Source of the DNA: Chryseobacterium sp. OV279
GTDB lineage: Bacteria; Bacteroidota; Bacteroidia; Flavobacteriales; Weeksellaceae
Assembly (NCBI RefSeq): GCF_900128945.1
Contig: NZ_FQUD01000001.1
Span: 496,001 to 560,000 of the forward strand
Reading direction: 5' to 3'
Length of the DNA: 64,000 nucleotides
The notes beneath the pieces are model-generated. The model was given only the letters and a program-made list of their open reading frames with translations. It was not told the origin of the DNA and made no database searches. Position 1 is the first letter of the stretch. The number at the start of each line of letters is the position of its first letter. Shown here one piece after another: positions 1 through 6,730 of the stretch. Position numbers and translations under genes: made by a program.

Positions 1-1861
1 TTCCAATCACAGGAAGTCCGGCACCTACATTTGTTTCAAAGTAAAAATTACAGTTATGGTTTCGGGCAGTGCGTTTTAACGTTTTATACTGTTCAAAATC
101 TGAAGAAGCTGCGATTTTGTTGCAGGCCACAATGTTCACACTTCTTTTTAATAAATCCTCATACACTTCCGGGACTGATGAACTGGCAGTCACATCGATA
201 AATACAGAGTTTCTGAGATTTCGTGAAATAATTTCGTCTGCAAATCCGTGGATAGAGGCTTCAATAGCTTTTTCATGCCAGTTGCTAAATTCGTTTTCAG
301 AGATTCCATGATCGGAAAAGAACATCTTACGGCTGTTTGAAATTCCGGCAATTCTTAAATTAATCAAATGATTTTCCTGAAGATAACTGTTCTGTTCATA
401 AATCTGCTGTACGAGTTTTGAACCCACATTTCCGGTTCCGCAGATATAAAGATGAACCTGTTTTATTTCCGATTCAAAGAACTCTTCATGTAAAATATTG
501 ACCGCTTTTTTGGTGTCTTTTTCAGAAATAACAATGCTGATATTCCTTTCAGAAGATCCCTGGGCAATAGCTCTGATATTGATCCCATTGTTTCCGAGGC
601 ATCCAAACATTTTGGCACTGAGACCGCTTCTGTTCTTCATGTTTTCTCCAACCAGAGCAACAATTGAAAGTCCGGTTTCTATTTTTACTGGAGCCATTCT
701 CTGCAGCTGTATGTCATCTTCAAAAGCTGCATTCACCACATTTTCGGCATGAAATACTTCTTTCTCATTCACAGCAATAGTAATGGAATGTTCCGATGAT
801 CCCTGGGTAATAAGAATCACATTTATTTTTTCAAAACTCAGACACTGGAAAAGCTTTGCAGAAATGCCGGGAATTCCTACCATTCCACTTCCTTCCAAAG
901 TAAGAAGAGCAATATGACTCATATTGGAAACGCCTGCTGCAGGTTGCTTTTCATCTGCAGACTTATTGAGATTGTGGGAAACCAAAGTTCCATAGGCTTC
1001 CGGATCAAATGTATTTTTGATCTTAAGGTCAATATTTTTAGCCATGACGGGCTGTATGGAAGGTGGATAAAGAACCTTTGCTCCAAAATGAGAAAGCTCC
1101 ATCGCTTCATGATAAGAAATCTCAGGAATGGGTTTGGCATTGGATGCCAGTCTGGGATCTGCAGTCATCATTCCACTTACATCGGTCCAGATCTGGAGTT
1201 CTTCAGCAGAAACAGCCGCAGCAATGATAGCCGCAGTGTAATCGGAGCCGCCGCGTCCTAATGTGGTGGCGTTGCCGTTTTTATCTTTAGCTATAAAACC
1301 GGGTGCAATGATGATCTGGTTTTGGTGATCAGCGATGTAGTTTTTCAGATTTTGGTCTGTGCTATCAAAATCTACCTTAGCGTGAGTGAAGTTGCTATCT
1401 GTTCTGATCAGTTCAGATGAATTCATCCAAAGACTGTCCAGTCCTTCGTAATGAAGCCTGGCTGCCATGATATTTGAAGACAGAAATTCGCCATATGAAG
1501 TAATTCTGTCCCTGATTTTATCTGTGAATTCACCTAATACAAAGATCCCGTTGTAGATATCTTCCATATCATTGCAATGTTTTTTAACGAAGCTCAGCCA
1601 AGAACTTTGTTCTAAAACCGGGATCAGTTCTTTGACCAGTTCAAGATGTTTTTCTTCAAGATCTTTGATGATCGGGATGTAATTTTCGTCTTTAACAGCA
1701 GCATATTCCGCCGCTTTTATAAGACTGTCGGTAACGCCATGAAGGGCTGAAACTATAACAATAATCTTGTTCTGTGAAGATTCTTTTTTGATAATATGTT
1801 CTGCCAGAAGAATATTCCGGGCATTGGCGACGGATGTACCGCCGAATTTTAAGACTTTCAT
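1..1861 (-). CDS. thrA: Bifunctional aspartokinase / homoserine dehydrogenase (3' end outside window)
   Basis: Phosphorylates aspartate and reduces aspartate semialdehyde to homoserine, the entry and branch steps to Thr, Met and Lys. About 620 residues are visible, with no stop before the window edge. They open with the kinase signature MKVLKFGGTSVANA, followed by LGRGGSDYTA and WTDVSGMMTADPR of the kinase fold, then two ACT-type regulatory repeats (about residues 310-460, each with an NI..I.QGSSE-like stretch), and the homoserine dehydrogenase NAD-binding loop YICGTGNVGSKL near residue 474. The family is usually about 815 residues, so roughly 195 C-terminal residues are missing. The ATG at 1861 is chosen because the kinase motif starts at residue 2. 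Threonine feedback through the ACT domains is family knowledge, not seen here. Confidence 0.96.
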   Translation of the reverse strand, partial: MKVLKFGGTSVANARNILLAEHIIKKESSQNKIIVIVSALHGVTDSLIKAAEYAAVKDENYIPIIKDLEEKHLELVKELIPVLEQSSWLSFVKKHCNDMEDIYNGIFVLGEFTDKIRDRITSYGEFLSSNIMAARLHYEGLDSLWMNSSELIRTDSNFTHAKVDFDSTDQNLKNYIADHQNQIIIAPGFIAKDKNGNATTLGRGGSDYTAAIIAAAVSAEELQIWTDVSGMMTADPRLASNAKPIPEISYHEAMELSHFGAKVLYPPSIQPVMAKNIDLKIKNTFDPEAYGTLVSHNLNKSADEKQPAAGVSNMSHIALLTLEGSGMVGIPGISAKLFQCLSFEKINVILITQGSSEHSITIAVNEKEVFHAENVVNAAFEDDIQLQRMAPVKIETGLSIVALVGENMKNRSGLSAKMFGCLGNNGINIRAIAQGSSERNISIVISEKDTKKAVNILHEEFFESEIKQVHLYICGTGNVGSKLVQQIYEQNSYLQENHLINLRIAGISNSRKMFFSDHGISENEFSNWHEKAIEASIHGFADEIISRNLRNSVFIDVTASSSVPEVYEDLLKRSVNIVACNKIAASSDFEQYKTLKRTARNHNCNFYFETNVGAGLPVIG

Positions 1862-2182
1862 CTATGATGTATTTGAGATTGGAGAAAAGCGAATGTTTGC
1901 TCTTTTAAAAAAAAGAGTACGGGTGCAGGAAATGATATGTGAAAATGTACCCCGCTACGGGGTAGATGTTGTAGATGTAATCGTTGATGTAGAAACAAAA
2001 GACAGCCCCGAAATAAGTAATTCCGGTGTAGAAATAGCTGATATGTTTCTTAGAAAATTCATTCTTTACGGAACAAATGTACAAATTATTTTTAGATGGC
2101 CATATTAATTAATGGTACATATCTGTATTGTTTAATTCATATTTAAGAGAAATATATTGGGTTTTAGGCTTTTTTTTTCCAG
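1862..2182. other. Intergenic region upstream of thrA and the peptide array
   Basis: This AT-rich spacer should hold the minus-strand thrA promoter and leader. An open frame crosses it on the plus strand but runs antisense through the thrA start and has no recognisable protein character. I see no convincing attenuator or RNA element. Confidence 0.5.
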
Positions 2183-2199
2183 TAAAACTGCTATATTTA
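2183..2199 (+). promoter_or_regulatory. Putative promoter of peptide 1 (TAAAA-N4-TATATTTA)
   Basis: A TAAAA box at 2183 is followed after a short gap by TATATTTA at 2192-2199, 25 bases before the peptide start. The same pair in the same spacing precedes peptides 7, 8 and 9. TATATTTA resembles the Bacteroidota -7 box TAnnTTTG with the last base changed. Inferred from this four-way comparison only. Confidence 0.5.
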
Positions 2200-2224
2200 G
2201 GCGTTAAAATAAAACAAAATAAAC

Positions 2225-2425
2225 ATGAAAAATTTAAAGAAAATGACCCGAAAACATTTGGGAATGATTAATGGAGCTGCTTCCAATTGTAAAAGCTGCC
2301 CTAGAGGCGGATTTGGTCCTGGAGGTTCTGCAGCAGGCTATACCTATTCATGCGAGGACTACTATGAACTTGTTACGGCAAGTTGCAGTACCTGCGTTCT
2401 TGTTAGCTCGGCGTGTTTTCAATAA
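2225..2425 (+). CDS. Bacteriocin-like GG/GA-leader peptide 1 (six-Cys family)
   Basis: A 66-residue precursor-like peptide. Residues 1-19 are a basic amphipathic leader (MKNLKKMTRKHLGMINGAA) ending in the double-glycine-type site NGA, as in leaders cut by PCAT/ComA-type ABC peptidases. The presumed core holds six Cys at 22, 25, 43, 54, 57 and 64, with a Gly/Pro-rich FGPGG stretch and a CVLVS motif. It closely matches peptide 9 in Cys spacing and in GP-rich and VLVS segments. It has its own predicted promoter and a terminator right after it. No transporter or modifying enzyme is adjacent. Function (antimicrobial, signalling or other) is unknown; the bacteriocin-like label rests on the leader alone. 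Confidence 0.85.
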   Translation: MKNLKKMTRKHLGMINGAASNCKSCPRGGFGPGGSAAGYTYSCEDYYELVTASCSTCVLVSSACFQ

Positions 2426-2448
2426 TCGAAAGATAAAAGAAATTCAAG

Positions 2449-2477
2449 AGACTGTCTGAAAAGGCAGTCTTTTTTTA
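2449..2477 (+). terminator. Terminator after peptide 1
   Basis: A stem AGACTGT / GCAGTCT with loop CTGAAAAG is followed by seven T. It separates peptide 1 from the next peptide operon. Confidence 0.8.
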
Positions 2478-2547
2478 TGTAGAATAACGGTAATCACCCA
2501 AAACGGATCACTTACTCAATATTCAGCTACACCTGTGAATTCTGGCT

Positions 2548-2577
2548 TTGTTTTGAAGTCTGTACGTTTCATATTTG
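2548..2577 (+). promoter_or_regulatory. Putative promoter of the peptide 2-5 operon
   Basis: TTG at 2548-2550, 19 bases, then CATATTTG at 2570-2577 matches the Bacteroidota TTG-N19-21-TAnnTTTG pattern with one mismatch. It would give a leader of about 50 bases before peptide 2. Confidence 0.45.
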
Positions 2578-2636
2578 TTTAACATATCAACAGAGTGTGA
2601 AAAATAATAACAACAGTAATTTAAACTCAGAATATT

Positions 2637-2810
2637 ATGAAAAAATTTAAAAAATTAACCAGAGAAGAGTTAAAAACAGTGGCGGGTGCCGGTATAGATT
2701 GTGGCCCTTTCCCATGTGTCTGCATTTATACCCATTATTGGTGTGAATACGCGAAAAAATGTATTCCCAAAGGAATCTACTGTGGTAAGCTTCCTGTAGA
2801 AGTAGAATAG
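2637..2810 (+). CDS. Bacteriocin-like GG/GA-leader peptide 2 (WCE family)
   Basis: A short gene of 57 codons. The leader MKKFKKLTREELKTVAGAG matches the array consensus, with the GA cut site at residues 17-18. The core has six Cys (22, 27, 29, 36, 42, 49). From W35 onward it aligns without gaps to peptide 4: W35, C36, E37, K40, C42, I43 and C49 fall at identical positions, so the two share a core family despite little other identity. It is first of four closely spaced same-strand peptide genes (gaps of 41, 28 and 33 bases), which look like one operon. Function unknown. Confidence 0.82.
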   Translation: MKKFKKLTREELKTVAGAGIDCGPFPCVCIYTHYWCEYAKKCIPKGIYCGKLPVEVE

Positions 2811-2851
2811 ATACTGTCTTTACATGTGTAATTAAAAACCAAAAGATCAAT

Positions 2852-3070
2852 ATGAAAAATGCAAATCAAATATCAAGAGAAAAACTCAGAAATATTACTG
2901 GAGGTTACGGCTATGTCTTAATTAGTTGTAATACTCCAAGCGGAGGCTCTACCTTGTGTAATGTTCTGAAGGCCATTCAGGTTTGTCCACCGGTTTCTGA
3001 AGTTTGCAGAGCCAGTAACTGTCTTCAAGGAGGAGGATGTGGTATGCCTGGCCTTGAAGTAGAATTATAA
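2852..3070 (+). CDS. Bacteriocin-like GG-leader peptide 3
   Basis: A 72-residue peptide with a more divergent leader (MKNANQISREKLRNITGG) that keeps the R-E-K-L-x-x-I-x-GG pattern and the canonical double glycine at 17-18. The core has six Cys (26, 36, 45, 52, 57, 63) in an arrangement not shared with the other peptides, and Gly-rich stretches near the end. Its last residues, LEVEL, recall VEVE at the end of peptide 2. Second gene of the probable peptide 2-5 operon. Function unknown. Confidence 0.82.
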   Translation: MKNANQISREKLRNITGGYGYVLISCNTPSGGSTLCNVLKAIQVCPPVSEVCRASNCLQGGGCGMPGLEVEL

Positions 3071-3098
3071 GTTAAAAATCTCTATAATATTAATCATT

Positions 3099-3284
3099 AT
3101 GAAAAGAATGAAGAAACTTTCAAGAGAAGAATTGAAAAACCTAAAAGGAGCAACTGGAATTGATGGTCCTGTTTACGTCTACTGTGGAAAAAACCGCAAA
3201 TGGTGTGAAAAAGGCAAGACATGCATCTCTGCCGCAGCGAACTGCAATGATTTTGTGGTTCCCGGAGAAGGCGGAGGGTGGTAA
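3099..3284 (+). CDS. Bacteriocin-like GA-leader peptide 4 (WCE family)
   Basis: A 61-residue peptide with leader MKRMKKLSREELKNLKGA. The core carries four Cys (29, 36, 42, 49); C29, C36, C42 and C49 coincide with those of peptide 2, as does WCE at 35-37. It ends in a Gly-rich tail, GEGGGW. Third gene of the probable peptide 2-5 operon. The shared Cys frame suggests disulfides or another Cys-based modification, but which of these cannot be read from the sequence. Confidence 0.82.
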   Translation: MKRMKKLSREELKNLKGATGIDGPVYVYCGKNRKWCEKGKTCISAAANCNDFVVPGEGGGW

Positions 3285-3317
3285 GATCTTAAAAAAACAC
3301 ATTAAAATACATTCAAT

Positions 3318-3488
3318 ATGAAAAACCTGAAAAAACTTTCGAGAGAAGAAAAAAGTAAGATCAGCGGTGGGTTTACTGAGTTTCAGATCGAAACCTGTGG
3401 CGGTGCTGCTTATGTATGTTTCCGTGGAGGCGGTGCGTGGGGATGCTGGAGAACACCCGGCGGAACCTGTTATCCTCCGATGGTGTAA
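3318..3488 (+). CDS. Bacteriocin-like GG-leader peptide 5 (FQIETC family)
   Basis: A 56-residue peptide, leader MKNLKKLSREEKSKISGG with canonical GG at 17-18. The core has four Cys (27, 34, 43, 51) and is rich in Gly and aromatic residues (FRGGGAWGCW). It is almost identical to peptide 7 from residue 21 to the end, so one arose from the other by a recent duplication. Last gene of the probable peptide 2-5 operon; a six-Cys peptide follows 202 bases downstream, an order repeated by peptides 7 and 8. Function unknown. Confidence 0.84.
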   Translation: MKNLKKLSREEKSKISGGFTEFQIETCGGAAYVCFRGGGAWGCWRTPGGTCYPPMV

Positions 3489-3690
3489 TTGGCCTTAACC
3501 AGACTTAAGAAAATTAAGATTAAAGAAGTTTGAGGATGGAAGATGGAGGCTGGAAGTTACTGTTAGACATTCATTTTTAGCAGGTAATGGTTTGAAAATT
3601 AACAAAGTTGCGTTGTGGTGCTGCTTTTACCTTCCTTCTTCCAATTTCAGGCTTCTGGACATCACTATATCAATCTCAAAAAAAATTATT
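3489..3690. repeat. Intergenic stretch with purine-rich and pyrimidine-rich inverted arms
   Basis: A purine-rich arm near 3532-3563 (GGATGGAAGATGGAGGCTGG and on) is answered by a pyrimidine-rich arm near 3630-3660 (CCTTCCTTCTTCC). The same kind of pair lies at 16381-16527 and, more weakly, at 3900-4016 and 6006-6102. It looks like a dispersed intergenic repeat rather than a gene. An upstream extension of the peptide 6 frame through it is not leader-like. Confidence 0.5.
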
Positions 3691-3891
3691 ATGAAAAAAT
3701 TATCAAAAGAACAATTGAAAAACATCAATGGTGCTGCTTGCCCAGGAGGATGTCCTTACCCTGCAGGAACTACTTTTGGACCTCCGGGATCTGGTGCTAC
3801 CCGCAGCTGTCAACAGTATAATGCTTTGAGTGACTGTTGTAAAGGTCAGTACTTGGTACATATGGGTTGTGTAGGTCCTGTTATTAATTAA
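3691..3891 (+). CDS. Bacteriocin-like GA-leader peptide 6 (six-Cys family)
   Basis: The start is set at the ATG giving MKKLSKEQLKNINGAA, because that is where the array's leader begins; the frame stays open 99 bases further upstream but that part has no leader character. The 66-residue product has six Cys (17, 21, 40, 49, 50, 60), a GPPG stretch, and the CxxxC...C...CC...C pattern shared with peptide 8, where the last four Cys sit at the same residue numbers. Function unknown. Confidence 0.84.
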   Translation: MKKLSKEQLKNINGAACPGGCPYPAGTTFGPPGSGATRSCQQYNALSDCCKGQYLVHMGCVGPVIN

Positions 3892-4073
3892 TCCGGACTT
3901 AAGGAGCAGAGATGGAAGAAGTTTCTTTGATTATTAATTATGGGGATTTAAAATAGAAGTAATAAAGCTGAGGTTAAATATTTTACCGGCTTTTATCTCT
4001 CCCATCTCCGCTCTTTTATTTTTCTATCTTAATTCATTATTTTTCAGGCGTATAATATTTCATCATAAAGGGA

Positions 4074-4089
4074 TAAAATGTTATATTTA
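4074..4089 (+). promoter_or_regulatory. Putative promoter of peptide 7
   Basis: TAAAA at 4074 and TATATTTA at 4082-4089, 20 bases before the chosen start. The block GGGATAAAAT is shared with the peptide 9 promoter. The upstream in-frame ATG at 4089 overlaps this box, which argues against it as the start. Confidence 0.5.
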
Positions 4090-4109
4090 TGACACAAAAT
4101 AAAATTAAT

Positions 4110-4280
4110 ATGAAAAATTTAAAAAAACTCTCAAGAGAACAAAAAAGCAAAGTGAGTGGTGGAATTACCGATTTTCAGATTGAGACCTGCGGAGGCGCTG
4201 CCTATGTATGTTTCCGTGGAGGCGGTGCATGGGGCTGCTGGAGAAAACCAGGTGGTACCTGTTATGCACCCATGCTGTAA
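4110..4280 (+). CDS. Bacteriocin-like GG-leader peptide 7 (FQIETC family)
   Basis: The second ATG is chosen: it yields the array leader MKNLKKLSREQKSKVSGG, whereas the ATG at 4089 adds seven residues and overlaps the promoter box. The 56-residue product differs from peptide 5 at only a few positions (for example FTE/ITD and the RTPGGTCYPPMV / RKPGGTCYAPML end) and keeps Cys 27, 34, 43 and 51. It is followed after 80 bases by a six-Cys peptide, echoing the 5-6 pair. Function unknown. Confidence 0.84.
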   Translation: MKNLKKLSREQKSKVSGGITDFQIETCGGAAYVCFRGGGAWGCWRKPGGTCYAPML

Positions 4281-4325
4281 TTAAAAGTATTCTGCTTTTA
4301 ACTGTGTATTTTCATGAATTAGGTT

Positions 4326-4341
4326 TAAAATCATATATTTA
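4326..4341 (+). promoter_or_regulatory. Putative promoter of peptide 8
   Basis: TAAAA at 4326 followed by TATATTTA at 4334-4341, 19 bases before the start. Same spacing as at peptides 1, 7 and 9. Confidence 0.5.
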
Positions 4342-4360
4342 TAAACCAAAACAAATTAAT

Positions 4361-4555
4361 ATGAAAAATCTAAGAAAATTAAACAGAGGAAATTTGAAAT
4401 CCATTAACGGAGGAAATGGCTGTTTCGAAAACTGCCCTCCGGGACCTTATGGACCAGGACCGAATTACCCGAGATCATGCGATGATTTTAATGCTTTACC
4501 TGAATGCTGTAAATTACGGGTAAAAGTAGATTATCTATGTTCCGGACCATTATAA
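4361..4555 (+). CDS. Bacteriocin-like GG-leader peptide 8 (six-Cys family)
   Basis: The start is at MKNLRKLNRGNLKSINGG, because the longer open frame upstream overlaps peptide 7 and lacks leader features. The 64-residue product has six Cys (21, 25, 40, 49, 50, 60), a proline/glycine-rich segment (PPGPYGPGPNYP) and an ECCK motif matching DCCK of peptide 6. It has its own promoter-like sequence and terminator. Function unknown. Confidence 0.84.
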   Translation: MKNLRKLNRGNLKSINGGNGCFENCPPGPYGPGPNYPRSCDDFNALPECCKLRVKVDYLCSGPL

Positions 4556-4562
4556 GAATAAG

Positions 4563-4592
4563 AAAGCACTATTTAAGGATAGTGCTTTTTTT
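4563..4592 (+). terminator. Terminator after peptide 8
   Basis: Perfect stem AAAGCACTAT / ATAGTGCTTT with loop TTAAGG, followed by a T run. Confidence 0.85.
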
Positions 4593-4654
4593 GTCTTTTA
4601 AAGAACTATTCTAAGTATTTTAATTTTTTTAATAGGTATATCACCTTTATGGGA

Positions 4655-4671
4655 TAAAATTACTATATTTA
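4655..4671 (+). promoter_or_regulatory. Putative promoter of peptide 9
   Basis: TAAAA at 4655 and TATATTTA at 4664-4671, 24 bases before the start. The surrounding block GGGATAAAAT repeats that of peptide 7. Confidence 0.5.
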
Positions 4672-4695
4672 AAATTCAAAAAAATTAAAATTATC

Positions 4696-4902
4696 ATGAA
4701 AAATTTAAAAAAATTAAACAGAAAAGAGTTGGAGAAAGTAAACGGAGCAGCGGGTCCATCAAGATGTTCAGGATGTCCTCAAAATGCTACTTTTGGAGAT
4801 GGCCCTGGATATAAGTATCCATGTTCAGCTTATCAGGGAATTGCAGATCATTGTAAAATGTGTGTTCTTGTAAGTATGGAGTGTATAAATCCTGAATTAT
4901 AA
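4696..4902 (+). CDS. Bacteriocin-like GA-leader peptide 9 (six-Cys family)
   Basis: A 68-residue peptide, leader MKNLKKLNRKELEKVNGAA. The core has Cys at 24, 27, 43, 53, 56 and 63 and the segments FGDGPGYKYPC and CVLVSMEC, which align with peptide 1 at the other end of the array (CxxC, Tyr-x-Tyr-x-Cys, CxxCVLVS). Last peptide of the array, ending against a strong bidirectional terminator that faces nadA. Function unknown. Confidence 0.85.
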   Translation: MKNLKKLNRKELEKVNGAAGPSRCSGCPQNATFGDGPGYKYPCSAYQGIADHCKMCVLVSMECINPEL

Positions 4903-4948
4903 AAAAAAGGAACTGTTTTCTAAACATTTAGAAAACAGTTCCTTTTTT
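4903..4948. terminator. Bidirectional terminator between peptide 9 and nadA
   Basis: Long stem GGAACTGTTTTCTAAA / TTTAGAAAACAGTTCC, flanked by A8 on the left and T6 on the right, so it can stop transcription from both sides of this convergent junction. Confidence 0.9.
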
Positions 4949-4963
4949 ACTATTTATTTTTAA

Positions 4964-5983
4964 TTATTTGATGCTTTTCGAAAGATCCAGCATCGCTTCA
5001 ATAGGTTTCAGAGCTCTTAAACGAAGCTCTTCGTCAATAAGGATTTCCGGAAGTTCATATTTCATGCACAAATACAGTTTCTCCATGGTATTACGTTTCA
5101 TGTAGAAACATTCTGAACAGTTACAACTTTCGTCAAAAACTAAAGCAGGGATTAGTTCTTTGTGCGGTGCACGTTTTCTCATTTCGTGAAGAATTCCTTC
5201 CTCAGTAGCAATGATGAATTTCTGACAGTCGTCTTTCTCAACAAAATTTAACAGGGCAGAAGTAGAACCGATGAAGTGAGCCAGCTTCAGAACCGCTTCT
5301 TCACTTTCAGGGTGTGCAATCATTTTCGCATCAGGATTTTCAGCCAGTTGCTGAGCAATTCTTTCCATAGAAAATGCTTCGTGCACGATACAGCTTCCAT
5401 CCCAAAGAATCATATCACGACCGGTCTTTTTAGAAAGATATCTTCCTAAGTTTTTATCCGGTGCAAAGATGATAGGTCTGTCCTTTGGTAAAGCTTCAAT
5501 CACCGTTTCAGCATTTGAACTGGTCACGATGATGTCGCTTTCTGCTTTGGTTTCAGCATTACAGTTGATGTAAGTGGCGATCAGGGCATTCGGATGCTGC
5601 TCACGCATTTTCCTAAGGCCTTCTCCTGAACATCCGTCTGCCAGAGAGCATCCTGCCATCGTATCTGGAAGAACTACTTTTTTAGTCGGGTTCAGAATTT
5701 TAGCGGCTTCAGCCATGAAATGTACTCCGCAGAATACGATCATGTCTGCATTGGTATCTTTGGCCTGTCTAGCCAGCTGTAAAGAATCTCCAAGGAAATC
5801 AGCGATATCCTGAATTTCTCCCGGCTGGTAATAATGGGCAAGGATCACCGCATTTTTTTCTTCTTTAAGCTTAAGAATAGCTTTCACTAATTCTTCTCCT
5901 TGAGGAATCGCTATATCTTTTATATCCAGAAATCCTCTTACGGGAATCGCAGATTTAGCTTTTTCTAATGTTTCGGTACTCAT
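4964..5983 (-). CDS. nadA: Quinolinate synthase A
   Basis: Condenses iminoaspartate with dihydroxyacetone phosphate to quinolinate, the pyridine-ring step of de novo NAD synthesis, in the cytoplasm with a [4Fe-4S] cluster. The 339-residue protein has the family's three pseudo-repeat layout, with HYYQPGEIQDIAD near residue 50, GCSLADGC near 111-118, WDGSCIVHE near 194-202 and CNCSECFYMKRNTM near 287-300. C112, C198 and C292 are the likely cluster ligands, by position relative to the E. coli enzyme. It is the last gene of a yicC-gmk-nadA run on the same strand. NadB and NadC are not in the window. Confidence 0.96.
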   Translation of the reverse strand: MSTETLEKAKSAIPVRGFLDIKDIAIPQGEELVKAILKLKEEKNAVILAHYYQPGEIQDIADFLGDSLQLARQAKDTNADMIVFCGVHFMAEAAKILNPTKKVVLPDTMAGCSLADGCSGEGLRKMREQHPNALIATYINCNAETKAESDIIVTSSNAETVIEALPKDRPIIFAPDKNLGRYLSKKTGRDMILWDGSCIVHEAFSMERIAQQLAENPDAKMIAHPESEEAVLKLAHFIGSTSALLNFVEKDDCQKFIIATEEGILHEMRKRAPHKELIPALVFDESCNCSECFYMKRNTMEKLYLCMKYELPEILIDEELRLRALKPIEAMLDLSKSIK

Positions 5984-6005
5984 ATCAACCTCAATTTTTT
6001 GATTA

Positions 6006-6102
6006 TAGAAGTTAGAATTTAGAAATTAGAAGTTAGAGTTTCGATGTGACTTCAATGGGTATAACGGCACAGCTAACTTCTAATTTCCAGCTTCTAGTTT
6101 CT
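6006..6102. repeat. Intergenic inverted arms between gmk and nadA
   Basis: A purine-rich arm of GAAGTTAGA-type words near 6006-6036 faces a complementary arm of CTAACTTCTAATTTCC type near 6074-6102, which runs into the end of gmk. Similar words occur at 28458-28545. It looks like a dispersed intergenic repeat. Confidence 0.5.
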
Positions 6103-6660
6103 TTCTATAAATTTTTTTATTAAACTTTCTATTTCTTTTTTTGCTTCATCAAGATCGGTATTGATTACGATCCTGTCAAACTCTTTCGCATAGGTCATTT
6201 CTTCTCCGGCCTTTGCTACTCGGGTTTTGATGGTTTCTGCATCATCTGTGTTTCTGGAGATCAATCTTCGTTCCAATTCTTCTATGGACGGCGGTTCAAT
6301 GAAAATAGACAGGGCTTTTTCTCCAAAATATTTTTTTAAAGAAATTCCTCCTTTTACGTCCACATCAAAGATCACCACTTTTCCCTGATTCCAGATCTTT
6401 TCCACTTCTGATTTTAAAGTACCGTAATATTTGTCAGTATACACTTCTTCATATTCTACAAAAGCATCTTCCGCTATTTTCTGTCTGAATTCATCGGGAC
6501 TCAAAAAATGATAATCCACGGCATGGGCTTCACTTCCTCTCGGCTGTCTTGTCGTGCATGAGATAGAAAATGCGAGTTCAGGAAATGTTTCCAGAGAATG
6601 TCTTACTAATGTAGTTTTTCCGCTTCCAGACGGCGCTGAAAATATGATTACTTTATCCAT
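6094..6660 (-). CDS. gmk: Guanylate kinase
   Basis: Phosphorylates GMP to GDP with ATP; essential in nucleotide metabolism and in recycling of cyclic-di-GMP and ppGpp products. The 188-residue protein starts MDKVIIFSAPSGSGKTT, with the P-loop at residues 9-17, and has the GMP-binding segment with SCTTRQPRGSE near 35-45 and YEEVYTDKYYGT near 70-81. The length is slightly below the 207 of E. coli, normal for Flavobacteria. It lies 70 bases after yicC, and this pairing is common in Bacteroidota. Confidence 0.96.
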   Translation of the reverse strand: MDKVIIFSAPSGSGKTTLVRHSLETFPELAFSISCTTRQPRGSEAHAVDYHFLSPDEFRQKIAEDAFVEYEEVYTDKYYGTLKSEVEKIWNQGKVVIFDVDVKGGISLKKYFGEKALSIFIEPPSIEELERRLISRNTDDAETIKTRVAKAGEEMTYAKEFDRIVINTDLDEAKKEIESLIKKFIERN

Positions 6661-6730
6661 TTAGATTAGAGATTTTTAGATTAGAGATAAGAGAATAAAA
6701 TCTATGATCTCCTGTCTATAGGTCTATGGT

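Noticed and set aside
1767..2108. 113-codon plus-strand frame across the thrA start
   Set aside because: Antisense to thrA for a third of its length, composition unlike neighbouring proteins, and no recognisable domain.
3592..3690. Upstream extension of the peptide 6 frame
   Set aside because: The added residues lack leader features and fall in the inverted-arm repeat; all sister peptides start at the MKxL leader.
4208..4360. Upstream extension of the peptide 8 frame
   Set aside because: It overlaps peptide 7 in another frame, and the leader begins at 4361.
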